Of a stretch of DNA of 64,000 nucleotides, positions 34,783-43,920 are shown in pieces. Made by a program: the position numbers and the translations under genes. The notes under the pieces were generated by a model. The model had not been told where the DNA came from, searched no databases, and saw only the letters and a program-made list of their open reading frames with translations. Location of the stretch: assembly GCA_963736715.1 (NCBI GenBank), contig CAVTQA010000037.1, positions 1 through 64,000 of the forward strand, in the 5' to 3' direction. This stretch comes from AP-15 sp963736715 (GTDB lineage: Bacteria; Pseudomonadota; Alphaproteobacteria; ATCC43930; CGMCC-115725). Every line of letters begins with the position of its first letter. The stretch's first letter is position 1.

Positions 34783-35605
34783 CTACAGTCGAGAAATCAC
34801 CCGCTCCTTAAACCGACGCATCTCTGCGACCAATTCCTCGGGATTGGAGCGCTCGAAATCCATATCGATCGCGCCGACCCCAAGATCGCGCAAGGCCCGC
34901 AAATCGGCGATGATATCGGTGGTGCTGCCTGAGAATAGCCGCCGCTCGCCGTCCGAAGCCTTTGCCGGCACCGCTTCGCCGTACCGCTTGACGCGGTAGG
35001 TCAGGGCGACGCTCGCCGGCTCGCGTCCGGTTTCGGCCGTCAAGTGGCGCAGCCGGGCGATCCCGGCACGGTACCGCGGCAGGGTGTCGAGCAGATGCTT
35101 GCTGTTGCTGCCGATCGGATACCATGCGTCGCCGAACCGGGCGGCGCGGCGCAGCGACGGCCCGCTTTCCCCGCCAACCCAGATCGGCGGGTGCGGCTTT
35201 TGCACCGGCTTGGGCTCGAACGAGATCCCGTCATATTTGACCCAGTGCCCCTCGAAATGCGGCGCTTCCTCGGTCCACAAATTGCGGAATGCGCTCAGAT
35301 ATTCGTCGGTCACTCGGCCGCGCGCGGCAAAAGGCGGACCCACGACCGCATCGAATTCCGCCTGCAGCCAGCCGGCGCCGATCCCGACGACGAGGCGCCC
35401 GCCGGATAGAGCATCGATCGTCGAAAGCATCTTGGCGGCAAGCACGGCCGGCCGGTGGGGCACGACCATTACCGCCAGGACGAGGCGAATCCGGGTGGTC
35501 TTGGCCGCTATGAAGGCAGCTGTGGTCAACTGCTCGTGCCGGCGTTCCGGGTCCTCTCCGAAGAATTCCCCGCTCTCGGAGTAAGGGTACCCCGGCATCC
35601 GCAGG
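34783..35605 (-). pseudogene. LLM-class flavin oxidoreductase, C-terminal part of a split gene
   Basis: These 271 or so residues are the bulk of a luciferase-like, probably F420- or FMN-dependent, oxidoreductase: TRIRLVLAVMVVPHRPAVLA, LSGGRLVVGIGAGW, PHPPIWVGGESG and the closing helices. The first frame codon is MPGYPYSESGEF, and the natural N terminus is missing here. It is found at 37831-37968, beyond a 2.2-kb insertion. Joining both at the shared CCTGCGG restores one frame of about 317 residues. Confidence 0.85.
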
Positions 35606-35741
35606 CGCCGGCGCTGCGCAAATCGTTGGCGAGCTTGCGCACCTCGGCGCCATAGGCGCGCACCTCGGCCTGCGCCTGCGCCAATTGCGCGCGCAAGGAC
35701 GCGGTATCAGCGGTGATCGAGATGCTGAGGTTGTCGGCCAT
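35606..35741 (-). pseudogene. Phage tail tape-measure-like protein, 5' fragment
   Basis: The start MADNLSISITADTASLRAQL followed by a coiled coil (AQAQAEVRAYGAEVRKLAND) is the usual beginning of phage tail tape-measure or minor tail proteins. The gene is cut at the left border of the inserted segment; the frame then continues into unrelated LLM sequence. Only about 45 residues are left. Confidence 0.55.
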
Positions 35742-35923
35742 TAACGATCAATTTCGGTTGAATTTAACCAGCCGCCCGGCGCAACAATGCCGGGCCGGAA
35801 AACGGCGGCCGGGCCGGGGTATTCGCCACCCCGGCCCGGCCTGACCCCAAGCACAGGAGATGACCCTATGCCCGGAGCCAAAATCAAATCTGCCGCAACC
35901 CTTGCGGCCGCGGCAACCGATTG

Positions 35924-36217
35924 ATGAGCGACGAACGCCCGGAAGGAACCGTCGAGGCAGGAACCGTCGACCTGGCCTATATTGGCCGCGCATTGCATCG
36001 GTTGACGACCGAAGTGGCGAGCCTGCGCGACGACATGCGGGTGCTGACCGCGATCGCGCTGCGCCACGAGACGACGCTGATGCGGCTCGACGAGACGTTG
36101 AACGGCATGCTGCAACAGATCACCGCGATGGTCGCGCAGAATGCGCGGGTCGTCGATCGCCTGCGCATCGCCGAAGATCGCGTAAGCGCGCTCGAAGACC
36201 GCGGGCGCGCGCCATGA
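35924..36217 (+). CDS. Small coiled-coil protein in the inserted segment
   Basis: A 97-residue helical protein (YIGRALHRLTTEVASLRDDM onward) with long heptad-like stretches and no recognised domain. It is preceded by an 18-codon ORF (35868-35924) with an AGGAG ribosome-binding site, whose stop overlaps this start, and it overlaps the next gene by ATGA. The packing is phage-like. Function unknown. Confidence 0.5.
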   Translation: MSDERPEGTVEAGTVDLAYIGRALHRLTTEVASLRDDMRVLTAIALRHETTLMRLDETLNGMLQQITAMVAQNARVVDRLRIAEDRVSALEDRGRAP

Positions 36218-36420
36218 TCTGGATCATCCTTTTCGTCATTGTGGTGCTGCTCGCCAGCGTCGCCCGCTCGGCGCGCCGCACCGCGCGCCGCGCCCGCCGC
36301 ATCCCGTGCGTCGCCTGCGGCGAGGCGCTGCTGCCGGCAGCGCGGTCCTGCCCCCGCTGCGCCACCCGCCAGCCGCTGCGCGGCGCCGTCGGCATGCGCG
36401 AGCGGCTATGGCGCGCCTGA
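36214..36420 (+). CDS. Small membrane protein with zinc ribbon
   Basis: A 68-residue protein: an N-terminal helix (MIWIILFVIVVLLA), an arginine-rich stretch, then a CVAC...CPRC pair that could bind zinc. It overlaps its neighbours on both sides, so it is probably translated with them. No known family; function unknown. Confidence 0.5.
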   Translation: MIWIILFVIVVLLASVARSARRTARRARRIPCVACGEALLPAARSCPRCATRQPLRGAVGMRERLWRA

Positions 36421-37724
36421 CCGGGTGTGGGGGGAGGCTGCTCAGAGCCGAAACCAGGGTCTTCACCGAGCGGCGGGTCGGGCTCTATACCTCCGCAATA
36501 GCTGCCGCATATATTTTCTCGACGGCCTGGCTGGTGCGCCATGGTCTGTCCGTCAGTACCGACGGGGTGAATTGCACCGATTTCACCTGGATTTGGCTCA
36601 GCGCCAAACTCGCGGCCTCGGGCGGTTTCGCGCAGGTTTATGACTATGCCGCGTTTGCGGCGGCCCGCGATGCCCTCATTGGATCGCCGGGCTGCGTAAT
36701 CGAGCATTTCGACTATCCGCCGACACTGCTGCTGCTGACTTACCCGCTGGGCTTGCTGCCCTATTTGCCGGCTTTCGTTGCCTGGATCGCGGCGACGCTT
36801 CTCGTCTACCTAGCGGCGATCTACGCGATCATCCCGCGCCGGGCCGCCCTGGTGGCAGCGCTCACACCGCTCCCGGTGCTGCTCAACGTCCTGCTCGGGC
36901 ACAACGGATTTCTGACCGCGGGGCTGGTTGGCCTGGCGCTGGCGATGATCGAGCGGCGGCCGGTGCTGGCGGGGATTTGTCTCGGCCTGCTGACCTATAA
37001 GCCGCCGCAATTCGGCATCCTCTTCCCGCTCGCGCTGTTGGTCGCGCGCGACTGGCGCGTCCTCGCCAGCGCGGCCGCCGCGGGCGCCGCCTTCGGCCTG
37101 GCCGCGGCGCTGGTGTTTGGCGATCAGGCGTGGCCGGCCTTCATCGGCGTCATGGGCGACCGGGCGGCGGCCTTGAACAGCGACCCGGCGCTCAATCTGC
37201 CGCTGGTCTCGATCCTCGGTTTCCTGCGCGCCGGCGGCGTAAATGCCGATGCGGCGTGGACCGCGCAGCTGGCCGTTACCGCCATCGCCGCGCTTGTCGT
37301 GGCAGCGATATGGGCCGGGCGCCGTTTTGGCGGCATCGTGGCGCCCTACGAGCCGAAGGCGGCGGTCCTGGCTGTGGGCACCGTGCTGGCCGCCCCGCAT
37401 GCGATCGGCTACGATCTGTGCATCCTGTCGATCGCCGCCGCGTTTCTGGTAAAAGACGGCTTGCGCCGCGGATTTATGCCCGGCGAGCGCACGGTCATGC
37501 TGCTGTGCTGGGCCGGCCTGATCCTGCCGATCGGGCCAATCCCGGCGATCGTGTGCGTGGTGCTGCTGGCGCTTGCACTAGCCCGTCTAGCCCGCTTTGC
37601 GCGGCTTGGCGGGCGCCACCATCGCATCGAAATCGAAGATCACCGCCTCGGCGCGGCCGTCGTGCAGGTTGCCCTTGGCGAAACCCGGGGCGCCGAACAG
37701 CTCGCGCAGGCCGGAATTGATTGA
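36408..37724 (+). CDS. GT87/DUF2029 membrane glycosyltransferase
   Basis: A 438-residue polytopic protein of the GT-C type. Features are a conserved first-loop acidic pair DFTWIWLSA, the aromatic HFDYPPTLLLL, about ten membrane helices, and LLTYKPPQFG, a DUF2029 hallmark. These enzymes move mannose or related sugars from polyprenyl carriers. The last about 40 residues (from LGGRHHRIEIED) overlap a minus-strand gene end and look like readthrough, so the real C terminus may be shorter originally. ATG at 36408 overlaps the upstream gene. Confidence 0.75.
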   Translation: MARLTGCGGRLLRAETRVFTERRVGLYTSAIAAAYIFSTAWLVRHGLSVSTDGVNCTDFTWIWLSAKLAASGGFAQVYDYAAFAAARDALIGSPGCVIEHFDYPPTLLLLTYPLGLLPYLPAFVAWIAATLLVYLAAIYAIIPRRAALVAALTPLPVLLNVLLGHNGFLTAGLVGLALAMIERRPVLAGICLGLLTYKPPQFGILFPLALLVARDWRVLASAAAAGAAFGLAAALVFGDQAWPAFIGVMGDRAAALNSDPALNLPLVSILGFLRAGGVNADAAWTAQLAVTAIAALVVAAIWAGRRFGGIVAPYEPKAAVLAVGTVLAAPHAIGYDLCILSIAAAFLVKDGLRRGFMPGERTVMLLCWAGLILPIGPIPAIVCVVLLALALARLARFARLGGRHHRIEIEDHRLGAAVVQVALGETRGAEQLAQAGID

Positions 37725-37830
37725 CGGCGGGGAAGAGGACGGCGAGGACGGGGCGGTTGCCGCGCCCGCCCCAGCAGACCCGGGGGTGTTTGACGCCCGG
37801 GGCGCCGGCCGATGCCGAGATAGGCGGCGA
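37587..37830 (-). pseudogene. Phage-like gene, 3' fragment at the right border of the insertion
   Basis: The end reads SGLRELFGAPGFAKGNLHDG then AVIFDFDAMVAPAKPRKAG to a TAG at 37587. Further upstream the coding-like frame changes (PGVKHPRVCWGGRGNRPVLA), and the switch coincides with a duplicated CAAT (about 37720); deleting one copy joins the frames. The 5' part is missing at the border with the LLM N terminus. Family not recognised. Confidence 0.4.
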
Positions 37831-37968
37831 CCGCAGGTTGGGCAGCACGACATGGTCGGTCAGTGTCAGATAATCGTAGCCGAGCGCTTCACCCTGCTGC
37901 GCGATCCGGATCAGGGTGTCCGGCGACGACAACGGACCACTGATCGGCAGATTGAACCCGATCTGCAT
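37831..37968 (-). pseudogene. LLM-class oxidoreductase, N-terminal part of a split gene
   Basis: MQIGFNLPISG...GYDYLTLTDHVVLPNLR is a typical first 46 residues of an LLM-class enzyme, with an excellent AGGAGGAG ribosome-binding site ending two bases before ATG 37968. The frame then enters unrelated inserted DNA. Its partner is at 34783-35605. The start faces selD, 52 bases away. Confidence 0.85.
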
Positions 37969-38020
37969 ATCTCCTCCTGACGACTGGAGTAGCAGACAGC
38001 ACTTGGGCATAGTCGGGGCG

Positions 38021-40240
38021 ATGCAGCAACGGGTCGCGATTACCCAGGATCTCGTCCTTGTCGGCGGCGGGCACGCTCACGTGCACGTCGTGAAGAGCTT
38101 CGGCATGCGGCCGGTGCCGGGGGTACGCGTGACGCTCGTTACCCGCGGGGTCGAGACGCCCTATTCGGGCATGCTGCCCGGCTACGTCGCTGGGCACTAT
38201 TCGCTCGACGAATGCCATATCGATCTCGGCCGGCTCGCGCGGTTTGCCGGCGCGCGACTGATCCGCGACGAAGCAATCGGGCTCGACCGGGCCAGTTGCG
38301 CATTGTTGTGCGATGCCCATCCGCCGATCCGATACGATCTCCTATCGATCGATATCGGCTCAGCCCCCCGCTCCGACGATGTCCTCGGCGCCGCCGAGCA
38401 CGCAATCGCGGTCAAGCCGATCGACCGGTTCGCGGCGCGCTGGGAGGCGTTGCTGGCGCGGGCGCGCGGGATGCCTCGGCTGCGCCTCGCCGTGGTCGGC
38501 GGCGGTGCCGGCGGGGTCGAGCTCGCGCTTTCGGCGCAACATCGCCTGGCCGGATTGAAGGGCGACGCGGTCGAGGTAACCCTCGTCACACGCGAGGCAT
38601 TGCTGCCGTCGCACAATGCCCGGGTCCGCGGGCTGTTCGAGCGGATCCTCGCCGATCACCGGGTTACCGTGCTTGCCGGCAGCGCCGTCGTGCGTGTCGC
38701 GCCCGGGGTTCTGCTCTGCGCTGACGGCAGGCGGGTCGAATTCGACGAGGCGCTGTGGGTCACCCAGGCGGGTGCCGCGCCCTGGCTGGCCGACACCGGC
38801 CTGCCATTGACGGCGGAAGGCTTCATCGCGGTCGAGGATAGGCTTCGTTCGCCTGGAGACCCGCGGATTTTTGCGGCTGGCGACGTGGCAACGATGCTCG
38901 CCCATCCACGCGAGAAGGCAGGAGTTTACGCCGTCCGGCAGGGTCCGCCGCTCGCCGCCAATCTGCGCCGCGCGCTCGCCGGGCGGCGGCTACGACGGGC
39001 CGTGCCGCAAAAGCGCGCGCTGGCGCTGATCGGCACCGGAGACGAGCAGGCCGTCGCGTCGCGCGGGCCGCTCGTGGCGTATGGCCCGCGGCTGTGGCAG
39101 TTCAAGGAGTGGATCGACCGTCGCTGGATGCGGCGTTACCGAGAATTGCCGGAGATGCAGCCCGAGCCGGGAGAAGACCCGATGCGCTGCGGCGGTTGCG
39201 CGGCGAAGGTCCCGGCGGCGGTGCTCAGCCGGGTCATGGGGCGGCTCCATCCGGCGACGAGCGGCGCGGTGATGATTGGTCTCGACAGCCCGGACGATGC
39301 GGCGCTGATCTCGTTCCCTGGTGCGCCGCCGCTGCTGCAGACCGTCGATTTCTTTCGCGCGATGGTCGACGACCCGTATCTGTTCGGCAGGATTGCTGCG
39401 ACCCATGCGCTTGGCGACATCTACGCGATGGGAGGAACGCCGGAGAGCGCACTGGCGATCGCGACCCTGCCGCCGGCGCGCCCGCCGATCGTCGAGCACG
39501 ACCTTTTTCACATGCTGCGCGGTGGCCTCGACGTGCTGGAGCCGGCAGGCGCCGTGCTGATCGGCGGGCACAGCGCCGAGGGCGCCGAACTCGCTCTCGG
39601 ATTTGCCGTGACCGGACGGCCGCGGCCCGGAAAGCTGCTGCGCAAGGCTGGGCTGGCTGTCGGCGATCGGCTGGTCTTGACCAAGCCGCTCGGCACCGGC
39701 GTGATCCTGGCCGCAGCGGCGCGCGGGTTAGTCTCGTCGCTTCTGGTGGAGGCCGCGATCACGATGATGGTGCAGTCGGCGGCTTCCGCAGCCGCTTGCC
39801 TCTTAGAGTATCGGGCCAGCGCCTGCACCGACGTGACCGGCTTCGGGCTGCTCGGCCACCTTCTCGAAATGCTGCGCGCCTCGGAAATGGACGCGGCTCT
39901 CGATCCGGAGGCGATTCCGGCTCTCGACGGCGCGCTGCCGCTGCTCGGCAGCGGGGTCACCAGCTCGCTGCACGCCGACAACATTGCTGCGCTGGCGGCG
40001 CTCGACCCGACGGCGCAGCTTCATCAGATAGCCCCGCTGCTGATAGACCCGCAAACCGCCGGTGGGCTGCTGGCCGGCGTTCCTGCCGATCGCGCTGCAG
40101 CGTGCGTCGCCGAGCTGCGCAGGTGTGGCTATCGGGCGGCGCTGATCGGTCGTGTTGCAGATCCGAGCGGGAGCGAGGCGCGCGTCCGTTTCGAGGCAGG
40201 CGCCGCGCAGCCGGCCCCCGAATTGGTTGCTGCGAAATGA
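38021..40240 (+). CDS. selD: FAD-dependent oxidoreductase/SelD fusion (selenide, water dikinase)
   Basis: A 739-residue fusion. The N-terminal part (1 to about 370) is an NDH-2-like FAD protein with LVLVGGGHAHVHV, a second dinucleotide site VVGGGAGGVELAL and IFAAGDVAT. The C-terminal part (388-739) is SelD, making selenophosphate from ATP and selenide: MRCGGCAAKV holds the reactive Cys (not selenocysteine), and DDAALI, THALGDIYAMGG and DVTGFGLLGHLLEM bind metal and ATP. Such fusions are known and are thought to supply or reduce selenium for SelD. It starts the selDAB-tRNA-Sec cluster and overlaps selA by ATGA. Confidence 0.93.
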   Translation: MQQRVAITQDLVLVGGGHAHVHVVKSFGMRPVPGVRVTLVTRGVETPYSGMLPGYVAGHYSLDECHIDLGRLARFAGARLIRDEAIGLDRASCALLCDAHPPIRYDLLSIDIGSAPRSDDVLGAAEHAIAVKPIDRFAARWEALLARARGMPRLRLAVVGGGAGGVELALSAQHRLAGLKGDAVEVTLVTREALLPSHNARVRGLFERILADHRVTVLAGSAVVRVAPGVLLCADGRRVEFDEALWVTQAGAAPWLADTGLPLTAEGFIAVEDRLRSPGDPRIFAAGDVATMLAHPREKAGVYAVRQGPPLAANLRRALAGRRLRRAVPQKRALALIGTGDEQAVASRGPLVAYGPRLWQFKEWIDRRWMRRYRELPEMQPEPGEDPMRCGGCAAKVPAAVLSRVMGRLHPATSGAVMIGLDSPDDAALISFPGAPPLLQTVDFFRAMVDDPYLFGRIAATHALGDIYAMGGTPESALAIATLPPARPPIVEHDLFHMLRGGLDVLEPAGAVLIGGHSAEGAELALGFAVTGRPRPGKLLRKAGLAVGDRLVLTKPLGTGVILAAAARGLVSSLLVEAAITMMVQSAASAAACLLEYRASACTDVTGFGLLGHLLEMLRASEMDAALDPEAIPALDGALPLLGSGVTSSLHADNIAALAALDPTAQLHQIAPLLIDPQTAGGLLAGVPADRAAACVAELRRCGYRAALIGRVADPSGSEARVRFEAGAAQPAPELVAAK

Positions 40241-41751
40241 GCGCGGAGGAGCGCCGGGGCAGATTGGGGCTGCCGGGGGTCGACCGGGTGCTGCGGTCGG
40301 ATACCGCCGTCGCAATGATCGCCCGCTACGGGCGGCCGCTCGTCGTCGATGCGATCCGGACCGCACTGGCGGCGCGCCGCCGGTGTGATGCCCCTGCCTC
40401 CGTAGATGCAATTCTCGAGGAGAGCGCCGCTTCGCTCGCGCGCGATATGCAGTCTTCGCAGCGCCGCGTGTTCAATCTGACCGGCACCGTGCTGCACACC
40501 AATCTCGGCCGCGCGCCCTTGCCCGAGGAGGCGATTGCCGCGGCGGTGGAAGCAATGCGCGATCCGACGACGCTCGAATACGACATCGAGACCGGCAAGC
40601 GCGGCGAGCGCGACAACCATGTTGCGGGTTGGCTGACCCGCCTCACCGGAGCGGAGGCTGCGCTCACGGTCAACAACAATGCCGGGGCGTTGGTGCTGGC
40701 GTTGAACACCCTGGCCGAAGGCCGCGAGACGATCGTGTCGCGCGGCGAGCTGATCGAGATCGGCGGCTCGTTTCGCCTGCCCGACATCATGGCGCGGGCC
40801 GGTACGCGCCTTCGCGAGGTCGGCACGACGAACCGGACGCATCTCGCCGATTACGCCGCGGCGATCGGTCCGCAGACCGGCCTCGTTCTCAAGGTGCACA
40901 CCAGCAATTACGCCATCCACGGCTTCACCGCGGCGGCGCCGGCGGCAAAGCTCGCCGCTCTCGCCCGCGATCGCGCGATACCGTTTGTCGAGGATCTCGG
41001 CAGCGGTTCGCTCATCGACTTCGCGCACTGGGGGTTGCCGCACGAACCGACCGTCGCCGAGGCGCTGGCGCGCGGCGCGGACCTCGTCACGTTCAGCGGC
41101 GACAAGCTGCTGGGCGGCCCACAAGCGGGGCTCGTCGTCGGCCGCGCCGAGCTGATCCAGAGGCTCGCCCGCAACCCGCTGAAACGAGCCCTCCGCCTCG
41201 ATAAGATCCGGCTGGCGGCGCTCGAGGCCGTGCTGCGGCTCTACGCCGATCCCGATCGTCTCGCCGAGCGCCTGCCGGCGCTGCGCCTGCTTGCCCGGCC
41301 GATGGAGCAGATCCGGGTGCTCGGAGAGAGACTGCTCCCCGCCGTCGAGCGCGCCTTCCGCGATGTTGCCGAGGTCGCTCTGATCGAAACCAAGAGCCAG
41401 ATCGGCAGCGGTGCGCTTCCCATTTCGCTGCTGCCGAGCGCGGCCTTGGCCCTGCGGCCTCTGGCGCAACGCTCCGGCGCCGCGGTCGAAGCATTGGCGC
41501 GCGCGCTTCGCGGGATGCCGATCCCGGTTATCGGCCGCATCGAGGGCGGCCGTGTCGTTCTGGACCTGCGCTGTCTCGAAGACGAAGCGGAGTTCGTCGC
41601 GCAGCTCGACGCCCTTTCCACGCCTCACCGTCACCCCCGCGAAGGCGGGGGTCCAGGGCGTCTATCGCAGGCGCCCGCCGCCCTGGATTCCCGCTGTCGC
41701 GGGACTGACGACCAGAGGCCTGATGCAGCCCCGTTTCGGCCCGGCCCATGA
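40237..41751 (+). CDS. selA: L-seryl-tRNA(Sec) selenium transferase
   Basis: A PLP enzyme that turns Ser-tRNA(Sec) into Sec-tRNA(Sec) using selenophosphate. The PLP lysine is Lys290 in FSGDKLLGGPQAG; NLTGTVLHTNLGRAPLP and VNNNAGALVLAL are typical. The normal core ends near residue 460. The final 44 or so residues are translated from a palindromic repeat (41629-41710), so the C terminus has been extended to 504. The frame upstream of 40237 is only a shadow of selD. It overlaps selB by four bases. Confidence 0.93.
   Translation: MSAEERRGRLGLPGVDRVLRSDTAVAMIARYGRPLVVDAIRTALAARRRCDAPASVDAILEESAASLARDMQSSQRRVFNLTGTVLHTNLGRAPLPEEAIAAAVEAMRDPTTLEYDIETGKRGERDNHVAGWLTRLTGAEAALTVNNNAGALVLALNTLAEGRETIVSRGELIEIGGSFRLPDIMARAGTRLREVGTTNRTHLADYAAAIGPQTGLVLKVHTSNYAIHGFTAAAPAAKLAALARDRAIPFVEDLGSGSLIDFAHWGLPHEPTVAEALARGADLVTFSGDKLLGGPQAGLVVGRAELIQRLARNPLKRALRLDKIRLAALEAVLRLYADPDRLAERLPALRLLARPMEQIRVLGERLLPAVERAFRDVAEVALIETKSQIGSGALPISLLPSAALALRPLAQRSGAAVEALARALRGMPIPVIGRIEGGRVVLDLRCLEDEAEFVAQLDALSTPHRHPREGGGPGRLSQAPAALDSRCRGTDDQRPDAAPFRPGP
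41629..41710. repeat. Palindromic repeat (family A) in the 3' end of selA
   Basis: The left end CGTCACCCCCGCGAAGGCGG and right end GGATTCCCGCTGTCGCGGG then ACTGACG are near-inverted copies. Each end also forms its own small hairpin (CCCCCGCGAAGGCGGGGG; CCCGCTGTCGCGGG). Related copies lie at 44503-44585 and 58845-58924. This copy adds codons to selA. Confidence 0.8.
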
Positions 41752-43686
41752 TCCTGGCGACGGCGGGCCATATCGATCATGGCAAGACCGCGCTGATCCG
41801 CGCGTTGACTGGGGTCGATGCGGACCGCTTGCCCGAGGAGAAGCGGCGCGGGCTGACGATCGATCTGGGCTTCGCCTATGCCACCTTGCCCGACGGCGCC
41901 GAGCTCGGATTTGTCGATGTTCCCGGCCATGAGCGCTTCTTATCCAACATGCTGGCCGGCGTGCTGTCGATCGACCGGGTATTGCTGGTCGTCGCGGCCG
42001 ATGACGGGCCGCGCCCGCAGACCCTCGAGCATCTCGATATATTGGAGCTGATCGGGATCCACGAGATCACGGGAGTCGTCACGAAGATCGACCGGGTCGA
42101 TCGCGGCCGCATCGACGCCGTGGCAGCGGAGACGGGCGCGCTGCTGGTAGCGGCGGGCTTTGCGCAACCGGCGATTTTCCCGGTGTCGAGCCGGACCGGC
42201 GAGGGGATTGCCGCTCTCGCCGGGCATCTGCAAAAAAGCGCGCATGCCGCTGCCCGCAACCGCGTGGCGGCTTCCGCATCGGGTCTGTTTCGGATGCCGA
42301 TCGACCGCGCCTTTACCCTGCCCGGGATCGGGCTCGTCGTCACCGGCACGATAACCGCGGGTAGGGTGATGCCGGGCGATCGGCTATTGCTCAGCCCGCA
42401 GGGCGCACCCGTGCGGGTCCGTGGATTGCACGGCCACAACCGTCCCATCGAGACCGCCGCCGCCGGTGAGCGTTGCGCGATCAACCTCGCCGGTTCGTTT
42501 CCGGACGGCGCCGAGCCGCGCCGCGGCGACTGGATCCTCGCGGCGGAACGGCACGCGCCGACGACGCGGCTGGACCTCTCGTTGCGCGTCTCGCGCTATG
42601 CCGAAGCGCCGCTGCGCGACGGGCTGCCGGTCCATCTGCACCTCGGCACGACAGACACCGTCGGTCGGGCCGCAGTGCTCGGGTCGCGGGAGATTGCTCC
42701 GGGTGAGCGCGGCTTCGTGCAACTGGATCTGGAGCACCCGGTCAGTGCGCTGTGCGGAGACCGGGCGGTGCTGCGCGACCACGCCGCCCGGCGCACCTTG
42801 GCGGGGGGCCGCGTCGTCGATCCGTTTGCACCGCGCCGCGGGCGCCGGCAACCGGCGCGGCTCGCGGCGCTCGAGGCGCTCGCCGCGACAGACCCGGCGC
42901 AAGCGCTGGCTCGGCTGCTCGCGGTGGAAGGTGTGGTCGATCTGGCGCAATTCGCCTTGGCGCGCAACTTGGCGCCGAGCGAACTCGACCGGCTGATCGA
43001 AGCGGGCGAATTTCTGCGTGTCGGACCGGCGCGCGCGCCGGTTGCGGTGACCTCGGAGCGGTTGGCCGTGCTGGGCGACAAGATCCTCGACACGCTCGCC
43101 GCCTGGCATAAGGCGCAGCCCGACGAGCTGGGGCCCAGCCGGCCGGCCTTGATCATGAAATTGCGCGGGGCGGCTCCCGGGGCAGCTCAGGGGGTGGCGC
43201 TGGACGCGGCGCTCGCCGAGCTCGCCGGCGCGGGCCGCGTCGTACGGCAGGGGCCGCTATGGCGATTGCCCGAGCACCAGCCGCGGCTGACCCGGTCGGA
43301 TGAGCGCCTCTGGGAGCGTCTTCACCCGCTGCTCGCCGAGGCGGACCTCCGAGCGCCGCGAACTCCGCGAACTGGCCGACGAGCTCGGGCTCCAGCCCGA
43401 GGCGGTGGAACGCTTTCTCAAACGCGCCGAGCGGCAGGGCCTCGTCGCTCGGGTCGCCGACAACCGGTTCTTTCTGCCCGAGACCCTGGCCCGCCTCGCA
43501 GAAATCGCGCGCGAGCTCGCCGACGGCTCACCCGAGGGCACCTTCACGGCAGCGACCTTCAAGGAGCGGTGCGGCCTCGGCCGCAATCTGGCGATCCAGA
43601 TCCTCGAGTATCTCGATAAGCTGGGGGCGACCCGACGGACCGGCGACACGCGCGTCGTGCTGCGCGAAAGCGAGATGTTCACCTGA
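41748..43686 (+). pseudogene. selB: Selenocysteine-specific elongation factor SelB, one frameshift
   Basis: SelB carries Sec-tRNA to UGA codons marked by a SECIS hairpin. The G domain has GHIDHGKT (7-14), DVPGHERF and TKID. Domains II-III and the first winged helices follow in the same frame to about 43360. There the frame changes: after LLAEADLRAP, the winged-helix sequence RELRELADELGLQPEAVERF continues in another frame to 43686. One missing base after GCGCCGCG (about 43362) accounts for it; the corrected product is about 646 residues. The uncorrected frame ends at 43619. The SECIS-binding C-terminal domain would be lost if the shift is real, so an error in the sequence is plausible. Confidence 0.85.
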
Positions 43687-43746
43687 CCGAAAGAGCCAGG
43701 CGCTTTGACCTTTGATCGAGCGCGGAGAACCGGCAATATCGGTCTC

Positions 43747-43840
43747 GGAAGAGCATCGGGTCCGGTGACTCGCGCGGGCTTCAAACCCGTTGGAGGGCGC
43801 CAGGCGTCCTCGGTAGGTTCAACTCCTGCCTCTTCCGCCA
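43747..43840 (+). tRNA. selC: tRNA-Sec (anticodon UCA)
   Basis: A 94-base gene with CCA end. Acceptor strands GGAAGAG and CTCTTCC pair; the anticodon loop is CTTCAAA with anticodon TCA; a long variable arm (GGAGGGCGCCAGGCGTCC) and GTAGGTTCAACTCCTGC T arm follow. The long variable arm and TCA anticodon identify tRNA-Sec. It lies 60 bases after selB, completing a single selD-A-B-C locus. Confidence 0.97.
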
Positions 43841-43920
43841 TTTCTACCATTAACCCCCCGCAGTGGGCTGGATTTTGGCCTAAACCTACCCGCATCTACC
43901 CACAATCTGCTTTCCGCACC

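Larger units (their letters stand above)
35606..37837. mobile_element. 2.2-kb segment inserted in the LLM gene, with phage-like fragments
   Basis: A 2232-bp stretch splits the LLM gene. The 7-bp sequence CCGCAGG (plus strand) occurs at both ends (35599-35605, 37831-37837), as after a target duplication or recombination between short repeats. It carries a truncated phage tail gene at the left, two small genes, a GT87 gene, and the truncated 3' end of another phage-like gene at the right. No transposase, integrase or terminal inverted repeats are visible. Confidence 0.6.

Noticed and set aside
35606..37837. Insertion in the LLM gene as a classic IS element
   Set aside because: No transposase, no terminal inverted repeats; only a 7-bp direct repeat at the borders.
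39182..39220. SelD as a selenoprotein itself
   Set aside because: The active-site codon in MRCGGCAAK is a normal cysteine codon; no in-frame TGA is present.
39094..40236. Long frame upstream of SelA as a protein extension
   Set aside because: It is antiphase to the well-conserved SelD domain; the SelA start overlaps the selD stop by ATGA.
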